Source: CAZUMH01 sp964621645 (GTDB lineage Bacteria; Zhuqueibacterota; QNDG01; JAGLOF01). Taken from it: DNA of 6,417 bases. Each line of letters starts with the position of its first letter. Position 1 is the first letter of the stretch. The stretch lies in the NCBI GenBank assembly GCA_964621645.1, contig CAZUMH010000139.1:1-6417 (forward strand), in the 5' to 3' direction. Both the position numbers and the translations under genes were made by a program. Shown in pieces: positions 1 through 6,200 of the stretch. The notes below the pieces were generated by a model. That model worked only from the letters and a program-made list of their open reading frames with translations, ran no database searches and was not told the origin of the DNA.

Positions 1-72
1 GCGGCGTAGCCAAGTGGCTAAGGCAGAGGTCTGCAAAACCTTTATTCAGCGGTTCGAATCCGCTCGCCGCCT
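1..72 (+). tRNA. tRNA-Cys (anticodon GCA), first base outside window
   Basis: The stretch folds as a cloverleaf. The anticodon stem GAGGT/ACCTT encloses the loop CTGCAAA with anticodon GCA at 33-35, and the T arm AGCGG-TTCGAAT-CCGCT follows. The 3' acceptor strand CGCCGCC (65-71) pairs fully only if one more G precedes window base 1 (GGCGGCG), so the gene is very probably cut by one base at its 5' end. The base after the acceptor is T (72), matching the U73 discriminator that is an identity element of cysteine tRNAs. No CCA is encoded: the next bases are CTCT and then a run of T. It delivers cysteine to UGC/UGU codons. It lies 56 bp upstream of a tRNA-Leu in the same direction, and the two are probably co-transcribed. 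Confidence 0.95.
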
Positions 73-128
73 CTTTTTTTCTCTGGGAATTCATTAATCC
101 AGAAAAAATTTCTTTTATATTGCCTTCT

Positions 129-217
129 GCCGGGATGGCGGAATTGGTAGACGCAAGGGACTTAAAATCCCTCGTCCCTTCAAGGACGTGCCGGTTCGAT
201 TCCGGCTCCCGGCACCA
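129..217 (+). tRNA. tRNA-Leu (anticodon TAA), CCA end encoded
   Basis: The acceptor strands GCCGGGA (129-135) and TCCCGGC (207-213) pair fully. The anticodon stem AGGGA/TCCCT (156-160, 168-172) encloses CTTAAAA, with anticodon TAA at 163-165. A long variable arm, CGTCC/GGACG (173-177 with 184-188), marks it as a class II tRNA, and the T arm GCCGG-TTCGATT-CCGGC follows. The discriminator is A (214), as required for leucine tRNAs. CCA is encoded at 215-217, unlike in the tRNA-Cys next to it. It reads UUA/UUG leucine codons. It is followed within a few bases by an intrinsic terminator that closes the tRNA unit. Confidence 0.98.
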
Positions 218-221
218 GAGA

Positions 222-252
222 AAAGAAACCCGCCCAGAAAGCGGGTTTCTTT
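222..252 (+). terminator. Intrinsic terminator after the tRNA pair
   Basis: A perfect 11-bp inverted repeat (223-233 with 241-251; A222-T252 can extend it) encloses the 7-base loop CCAGAAA. The lower stem is A/T-rich and the upper stem is ACCCGC/GCGGGT, so the 3' arm itself ends in TTTCTTT. This is a classic rho-independent structure placed 5 bases after the tRNA-Leu CCA. The A-rich 5' arm means it could also work on the minus strand. It lies only 24 bases before the HAD gene start, so it may also act as an attenuator for that gene. Confidence 0.9.
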
Positions 253-260
253 ATTCGGAG

Positions 261-268
261 AAAGGGAG
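261..268 (+). promoter_or_regulatory. Ribosome binding site for the HAD gene
   Basis: AAAGGGAG ends 8 bases before the TTG at 277. This is good Shine-Dalgarno spacing and supports the unusual TTG start. The first in-frame ATG (301) falls inside the catalytic DxD motif and cannot be the start. Confidence 0.75.
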
Positions 269-276
269 ATCAATTC

Positions 277-936
277 TTGTTTCAGGCCATAATTTTCGAC
301 ATGGACGGAGTGCTGGTTGACAGTGAACCGCTTCACATCAAAGCGGAAGGAATCACTCTGAGCCGGCTTGGACTGAACCTTCCCGAGCGTGAGCTTTATC
401 AATACATGGGAACATCCACCCGTACTCTTTTTACCGACCTCATCAGCCGCTATAAGCTCAATACCAGCATTGAAGAATTGTATCCCCTGCACCGTGACAC
501 CCTTGTTTCTCTCTACCGAACCTCACTCAGCCCTATCCCGGGAGCGCTTGAACTACTCAACATGGTGAAGGCACAGGAGATTCCTCTTGCTCTGGCATCC
601 AGTTCGGATATGATCCTCATCGAAACCGTTCTTCAGGGTCTCCAGCTGGACCATACCTTCTCGGCCGTCGTCAGCGGAGAAGAGGTGGATCATTTCAAAC
701 CGGCGCCAGATATCTTTATCCTGGCCGCCCAAAGACTGTCCCGGAAGATTTCCGGCTGCCTGGTTATTGAAGATTCCACCGCGGGCATTGCCTCGGCCCG
801 GGCGGCTGGCATGACCTGTATCGGCTTTCGCAGCCCCAACAGCAGAGGACAGCGATATGAACAAGCCGATTACGTCGTCTCTTCCCTTGAAGAAATAGAC
901 CTGCCACTGCTGGAACAGCTTTCCCGGGCCGACTGA
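277..936 (+). CDS. HAD-superfamily hydrolase, beta-phosphoglucomutase-like
   Basis: This 219-residue cytosolic protein is a HAD-fold phosphatase or phosphomutase with a C1 cap. All four HAD motifs are visible. Motif I is FDMDGVLVDSE, with nucleophile D8 and acid/base D10. Motif II is ALASSS (S108). Motif III is the lysine K141 in HFKPAPDIF. Motif IV is VIEDSTAGIASARAAGM, with E165/D166 as Mg2+ ligands. The helical cap spans roughly residues 17-85, and H20 sits where beta-phosphoglucomutase has a cap-hinge histidine. Length matches the beta-PGM/YqaB/GS1-like subfamily (about 210-225 residues). Members act on sugar phosphates and other small phosphoesters through an aspartyl-phosphate intermediate; the substrate cannot be told from sequence. 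The start is TTG, supported by a good ribosome site and by motif I beginning at residue 7. It is the first gene of a probable three-gene operon, with 22 bp to the next start, and it has no obvious link to the next two genes' likely roles. Confidence 0.93.
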   Translation: MFQAIIFDMDGVLVDSEPLHIKAEGITLSRLGLNLPERELYQYMGTSTRTLFTDLISRYKLNTSIEELYPLHRDTLVSLYRTSLSPIPGALELLNMVKAQEIPLALASSSDMILIETVLQGLQLDHTFSAVVSGEEVDHFKPAPDIFILAAQRLSRKISGCLVIEDSTAGIASARAAGMTCIGFRSPNSRGQRYEQADYVVSSLEEIDLPLLEQLSRAD

Positions 937-945
937 AACCAATGT

Positions 946-950
946 GAGGG
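946..950 (+). promoter_or_regulatory. Ribosome binding site fixing the ParB-like start at 959
   Basis: GAGGG lies 8 bases before the ATG at 959. An in-frame GTG at 944 overlaps this site and has no purine-rich motif at a suitable distance upstream, so the ATG is preferred and the longer reading (five extra residues) is probably wrong. Confidence 0.6.
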
Positions 951-958
951 TAAATGTC

Positions 959-1912
959 ATGATACCTTTTTCCCTGGTTGCCCTGAGGACCATTCATCCG
1001 GATACCAGGTTCCGTTTCACCAGTCCCGGGAATAAAAACCAGGCATTGGCGGAATCGATAAAAAAAAGAGGGGTACTCAATCCATTGCCGGTCTGGAAAG
1101 AAGAGGGGGGATTACGCCTGATTGCTGGATTCAGCCGCTTCGAGGCAGCTTGTGAAGCGGGACACCACCGGATGCCGGTGCGCCTTCTCGATCCGAATCT
1201 CCCGCTGCTTGTCCATCTCCTGGCGGAAGTGGAAAGCCACACCCTGGCTCGTCCGCTCAATCTGGTGGAAAAGGCCCGTCTGCTGCGTCTGCTGAAAGAA
1301 GAGAACGCCGATGATGAATTGCTGAAAGATTTTTGTTTTCTTTTAGATCTGCCGCTGCAGCAAAGACTCCTCCATCGGATAGAAGCCGTTTTGGAACTAT
1401 CACCGACGGTGCTTGACTACATTGAGACAAACAGCCTTTCCCTAAAACAGGCCGAAATGTTCCTTGGACTTTCTCAAACGGCTCTGGAAAAATTCATAGC
1501 GTTGGCCGCTGCCCTGCGGCTTCGACCCCGTGAGCTGAGTGAGATAATAACCCTGGCCAGTGATCTGAGCCGGGAAGACCGGGATAATGAAGGGACATTC
1601 CTGCCGGCTCACATGGCTGAAATCATTGAGGATGAAAAGCTCAGCCGGGAGGAAAGGCTCCGGCAAATCAAGCAGGCCCTGATGGAACAGCGATTCCCGT
1701 GGCTCAGTGGGTACCGACGGGAGCTGGAGGAGCTGATAAGAGCACTGCGTTCCCCGGCTAGACTACGATTGGATTGGGATCGCACCCTGGAGAAACCAGG
1801 CCTGGAGCTTTGGCTCTCCCTGGCAAATCTCAAAGACGTGGATGATTTTGAAATCTGGCTGAAAGAAAGTCGTGTTCACGACATCCTCAATGAACTCTTC
1901 AAACGGCTGTAG
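959..1912 (+). CDS. ParB-like N-terminal domain protein
   Basis: The product is 317 residues from the chosen ATG. Residues 4-77 read as a ParB/Srx-type domain: a start like SLVALRTIHPD, then ALAESIKKRGVLNPLPV (family pattern S-I-x-x-x-G-x-x-x-P), then LRLIAGFSRFEAACEAG, which corresponds to the ParB box GERRxxAxxxAG. Residues 89-106 (VESHTLARPLNLVEKA) match the second conserved box, usually ENxQRxxLNPxEEA. Residues 139-170 resemble the part after the helix-turn-helix (LxLSPxVLDYI..NSLSLKQAEMFL). The C-terminal 120 residues are charged and helical, with no recognised domain. Family members bind DNA, and true ParB proteins are CTP-dependent clamps for chromosome or plasmid partition. Here box II has lost its first arginine (GFSR instead of GERR), no parA or parS is visible, and the partner gene is a radical-SAM enzyme. 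A partition role is therefore doubtful, and a DNA-targeting or regulatory role with the downstream gene is my inference. Confidence 0.82.
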   Translation: MIPFSLVALRTIHPDTRFRFTSPGNKNQALAESIKKRGVLNPLPVWKEEGGLRLIAGFSRFEAACEAGHHRMPVRLLDPNLPLLVHLLAEVESHTLARPLNLVEKARLLRLLKEENADDELLKDFCFLLDLPLQQRLLHRIEAVLELSPTVLDYIETNSLSLKQAEMFLGLSQTALEKFIALAAALRLRPRELSEIITLASDLSREDRDNEGTFLPAHMAEIIEDEKLSREERLRQIKQALMEQRFPWLSGYRRELEELIRALRSPARLRLDWDRTLEKPGLELWLSLANLKDVDDFEIWLKESRVHDILNELFKRL

Positions 1913-1914
1913 GG
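1911..1914 (+). promoter_or_regulatory. Ribosome binding site overlapping the upstream stop codon
   Basis: AGGG overlaps the TAG stop (1910-1912) of the ParB-like gene and lies 6 bases before the ATG at 1921. The layout suggests translational coupling, so that the two proteins are made together. Confidence 0.55.
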
Positions 1915-1920
1915 TACAGA

Positions 1921-3069
1921 ATGGATATCCGTATCTCTCGTATCTACCTCGATAAACGGACTGTCAGTACCGCTCTGGCCCAAAAGATACTGTCGGCTTT
2001 GCCACAGGTCACCCCAATGGTGGACCACAAAGATACACTGCTGGAACAGCTCCTTGCAGAATCACTTCCCGGTGGCAAACGCACCCTATTCATTACCCTT
2101 GATGACGGCGAAATGGTCAGGCCCTGCCCTGGAACCACCGCTCCCTATCTTTGCTGCCGCTATTCGGTGATCACGATCACGGAACAGTGCCCCATGGACT
2201 GCACCTACTGCATTCTGCAACAGTATCTGTGGGAGCGTCCCGTACTGACAGTGTATGCCAATCCGGAACGGGCCCTGAACCAGGTCGATTGTTTGCTCTC
2301 GGATCACCCCGGCCGCTTTTTCCGATTCGGAACAGGTGAGCTGGCGGACAGTCTTGCCCTGGAATCCCTGACGGGTCAGGCGGCTGACCTTATTAAATTT
2401 TTTGCGCTGAGAAAGAACTGCCTGCTGGAATTAAAGACAAAAAGCGACAGGATCGAATCGCTGCTCTCCCTGAAGACACCGGGAAATATTGTGGTCTCCT
2501 GGTCCCTGAATCCCCCGAAGGTAATCCGGGTTATGGAGAAAGGCTCCGCCACCATGGAAGAACGTCTGCAGGCGGCCCGGGCCTGTCAGGAGCGTGACTA
2601 TCTGCTTGGCTTCCACTTCGATCCTCTCCTCTTGGTGGAGGACTGGGAAAATGATTATGAATCTGTGGTTGAATCACTCTTTCAGGTAGTGGATCCAGCC
2701 CGTGTCGCCTGGATCAGTCTGGGAGCCCTGCGCTTCCCCCCCTCTTTATGGGACATCATGCGCACGCGTTTTCCCGATAGCCCTATTTTGAATGGCGAGT
2801 TCATCCGCGGCCTGGACGGAAAAATGCGCTATCCGAGGCCGCTGCGTCTGAAGCTGTTTCACCATCTGACCCGACAGATCCGCCGGCGGGCCCCCGATAT
2901 CCTGCTCTATTTCTGCATGGAACCGCCCTGGGTATGGCAGGAAGTATTGGGATTCGCCCCGGCTTCCAATGCGGAAGTGGATCTGCTTTTCGCCCGCAGT
3001 CTGGCTCATCGCTTCCCCCAATTACACATCGAACCGATCGAGACCCATGCCTACCACCAATCCTGGTGA
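1921..3069 (+). CDS. SplB-family (spore photoproduct lyase-like) radical SAM protein
   Basis: This 382-residue protein belongs to the radical-SAM enzymes of the spore photoproduct lyase / DNA photolyase-related group (COG1533). The cluster motif CPMDCTYC gives three cysteines, C90, C94 and C97, in CxxxCxxC spacing, to hold a [4Fe-4S] cluster that cleaves S-adenosylmethionine. The block before it, RPCPGT then YLCCRY (C69, C78, C79), and the blocks after it follow the non-spore branch of the family as I recall it: RFGTGELADSLALESLT (135-151), ELKTKS (170-175), VVSWSLNPP (191-199), GFHFDPLL (230-237), WISLGALRFPP (264-274), KMRYPRPLR (301-309) and YFCMEPPWVW (330-339). Spore photoproduct lyase reverts a thymine dimer in spore DNA. 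In this branch the substrate is unknown to me, and the position of the SPL hydrogen-donor cysteine seems to be Glu140. It follows the ParB-like gene by 8 bp and is probably coupled to it. A nucleic-acid substrate is plausible but inferred. Confidence 0.9.
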   Translation: MDIRISRIYLDKRTVSTALAQKILSALPQVTPMVDHKDTLLEQLLAESLPGGKRTLFITLDDGEMVRPCPGTTAPYLCCRYSVITITEQCPMDCTYCILQQYLWERPVLTVYANPERALNQVDCLLSDHPGRFFRFGTGELADSLALESLTGQAADLIKFFALRKNCLLELKTKSDRIESLLSLKTPGNIVVSWSLNPPKVIRVMEKGSATMEERLQAARACQERDYLLGFHFDPLLLVEDWENDYESVVESLFQVVDPARVAWISLGALRFPPSLWDIMRTRFPDSPILNGEFIRGLDGKMRYPRPLRLKLFHHLTRQIRRRAPDILLYFCMEPPWVWQEVLGFAPASNAEVDLLFARSLAHRFPQLHIEPIETHAYHQSW

Positions 3070-3213
3070 CCGGCCTCGTTGAGGGGAAAACGGTTACCGT
3101 GCCTTGTTTATAAGATTTCATGGGGTATCGGAACGTCGTCTCGACATCCCGTCTGGCAATGGGGGGAAAAGCAGGAATCCCTGGTCACATGATCCGGACG
3201 AAAAATGGAAGGT
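3070..3213. other. Convergent intergenic gap without clear terminator
   Basis: These 144 bp lie between the stop of the radical-SAM gene and the stop of the minus-strand surface-protein gene. Only very short inverted repeats are visible (GTCG-TCT-CGAC; CAGG-AATC-CCTG), none followed by a T-run on either strand. I see no gene, promoter or RNA here. Transcription from the two sides may end by Rho or run into the opposite gene. Confidence 0.6.
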
Positions 3214-6200
3214 CTATTTCAACAGCATCATTTTAATCTGCTTGATACTTTCTTTGTAGATTACCTGTAAAATGTAAATGCCCGAAGAGACGTCTTCCGC
3301 ATCGCTGACAGGCCAGTCTAACTGGTGCATGCCCCTGTCCTGCAAATCATTAACCAGTTCATCCACCAGTCTGCCTCTGGTATCAAAGACCCTCACCGCG
3401 ACCTGGCCTCGTGCCGGGACAAAATAGCGAATGGTGGTGCGCGGATTGAAAGGATTAGGATAGTTACGGTAGAGAGTGAACTCAACCGGCAAAGACATTT
3501 CTTCATTCACCGCCGTAGGCAGGAGAAACTTGAAGGGATAATTGCGGCAGGGAACGGTTACTGTGCCATCGGTCACTTCCACTTTCCAATAGATGGGACC
3601 GGAATATTGAGCTGTGTTCATCAAGAAATAAGTGTCGGTCAGGTTCACCAATATCTTGGAAGCGGGACTTAAAAGGCTGGAAGCTGTGTCAACTGTGAAT
3701 TTATAGTAGAGCTTGTCGCCGTCGATGTCACTTGAGGCCTCCCAGGAGAGAAAGACATATCCGCTAAACGAGGTGGCGATTTCATTGTTCATCGGTGTGA
3801 GCAGGTCGAACTTCTCCGGGGGGTCGTTTACAGGCAGAACGGTCACTTTAAACGTATCTACATCACTCCCTCCCCAAGGATCCATTACCTGAAGAATAAG
3901 TGATTCCGAGCCGTTCCAGTTGGCTGCCGGAGTGAGATCTAATTTAAGTGTTGTGGAATCGAGTTTGGTGGTAATGTGACTGGTTCCCAATTGCTCGAAA
4001 GTATGATGCAGAAGCGGATGATTTGGATCAATCAGGTAGTTGCCGATGTCCAGTGCAAAGGTCATATCTTCCCGCATCTGGATATCGGGGATCGCTTTAA
4101 AAGCGGGGTATTCACTGGAGGCTGAGGCGAAGCGTGCCTGCACGGTCTTGGGGTTGTTCATGACCAGCGGCAGGGGATTTTCGTAGGAATCGGCGTCTCC
4201 GGCCCAGCGGGTGAAATCAAAATCGGGATCAAGGGAATTCGCCTGCAGCGAAACGGTATCCCCCTCTGTGTACCACTCAGTCACCGGGGTCACTATCACC
4301 TCTCCCTTCCCTTCCGGAAAGATATTCACCCTGAGAGTGTACTGATTCTTCCAGATAGCTGACTGGGTTACCGGTGACATCATGATAATAGTGCCGGATG
4401 TATCCGATCCATTATAACCGCTCAATCCACTCCCCTGCCAGCGGATAAAAGCCAGCCTGGTGCTGTCAGTGCCGGGAATAACGGTAGAGGAAATGCCAAA
4501 TTCCGCTTCCTCTCCTTCTCCGAACCAGCCGCCCCCCCAGACGGTGCCGTGCTCCGATTCTACCGTGAGCAGGTACTGACTATTCCACTGGGCGACCTGC
4601 CAGATGGGATTGTGCAGGACCACTGTAATCATGGTATCCGGCCCGGTATAGGATCCTTCGCCCGTACCCACCCAGCCGATAAACTCCCGACGGGATCCCG
4701 GTTCCGGGGCGCTGAAGCTGCTGACCGAAAATGTCAGGCTGGTGTCAGGCTCGTAAAAACCGCTCAGCGTGTCCACTTCCGTACCGGTCTCCACTCCCAG
4801 GTAATAGCGCTCATGCCAGTTCACCCGCTCGATAATAGGGCCGCTCATGGTGACGCCTGCTTCCCGATCCGGACCGCTGTAATGGCCGGTCCCTTCTCCG
4901 GACCAGCTTTCGAAATGGTACTGGATGCCGATGGTGCTGTCTGCGGCCAGGCTGTCGACGCTAATGCTCGCGGAGGTATTCTCTATGTACCACCCCTCAC
5001 CCTGAGTCTGAGCGTCGATCCCCCGGGTGTCTATCTCGAGTAAGAACTGTTTTCTGTAATTGGCGCTGTAACTTACCGGTGAACTCGGTACGATGATTTC
5101 TCTGACACGAAGACCGCCGTCATTCCAGGTTTTAAAATGGTATCTGGTGTCGTCGGATAGGTATTTGTCTTCCGGAGCTTCCAGAAAAACCGTTGCTCCC
5201 GGACGGAAATAAAAGGTGTGGGGCATATCATAAAGGGTACTATTCACAATAACCTGCAGGCCCTTACCTTCGGGACTCGCCTCGATAGTAACGGGGACTC
5301 CTTCTGATACGGTGACAACGGTGTTATCCGTATCTGAAGCGCCGTCATCGTCTGTCACTTTCAAAGAAATGGGAAAGACACCGGCTGAATTGTAGGTTTT
5401 GGAAGGATAGCGGCCGTTAAAGTCATCATACTGACCGTCATTATCAAGATCCCACTGGTAGGTAAAGGTGTCGGCACTGCCCGGATCGGTGGCGCTGCCG
5501 CTGAACTGGACGCTTTGATTCACGATGACATTCTGATAGGGCCCGCCCGCGTTGGCCACCGGCGGCAGGTTGTAGATTGTTGCAGTCAGCTGATCGGTGG
5601 CGTTATCATCACCATCGGACACAGTCAGCACCACGGAATAGGTGCCGTTATCAGCGTAGATGTGACTGACCGTCTGTCCGTCGGCCGAATATCCGTCCCC
5701 GAAATTCCAATGGTACATGAGCACATCCACCGGACCCGGATCGGTGGCGCTGCCGCTGAATTGTATCGAGCTGCCTTCATTACCAGTCTTGTTGCTGCCG
5801 GCGTTGACATTTTGAGGCGGCAGGTTGTTCACCGTGGCGATGGCCTGATCACTGCCCTGGCCGCCGTCCTTGTCGGTCACTGTTAGCGTGACCGTATAGA
5901 TACCGTCATCCTGAAATACATGGGATACATTTTGGCCCGAAGCCGTATGACCGTCACCGAAATTCCAGTGATAGGTAAACCCCTGTTGGGTGTCCTGGGT
6001 ACCCGGATCAGTGGCGCTGCCGCTGAAGCTGACCGATTGCCCTTCATTGGAGGTCTTGTTAGACCCGGCTTCGGCCGTCGGAGCCACATTGCTCACCGTC
6101 GCCAGGGTTGTCTTGGTGTCCGTCTGAGAGCCGCCGTTGGTCACGGTCAGACTGACCGTATAGGTGCCGTTGTCGGTGTAGGTATGGCTGGGCGTGGGAC

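Noticed and set aside
82..103. Short inverted repeat TCTGG/CCAGA between the tRNAs as a terminator
   Set aside because: Only five base pairs with a 12-base loop and followed by A rather than T; more likely chance or part of precursor processing.
94..121. Possible promoter in the tRNA spacer (TTAATC, 16 bp, TATATT)
   Set aside because: The -35 match is poor and the predicted start falls directly at the mature 5' end of tRNA-Leu; the spacer is AT-rich, so such matches arise by chance.
944..958. GTG at 944 as start of the ParB-like protein
   Set aside because: The ribosome-binding motif GAGGG overlaps it and fits the ATG at 959 with 8-base spacing; the five extra residues add nothing to the domain.
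553..993. Minus-strand open frame opposite the HAD gene
   Set aside because: It is a shadow of a gene with all four HAD motifs; no ribosome site or known family pattern is visible.
3105..3190. Terminator or small RNA in the convergent gap
   Set aside because: The inverted repeats are only four base pairs and no T-run follows on either strand.
4549..5043. Plus-strand open frame of 164 codons opposite the InlB-like repeats
   Set aside because: It is antisense to a clearly coding region with recognisable repeats, has no recognised motif, and its composition mirrors the other strand.
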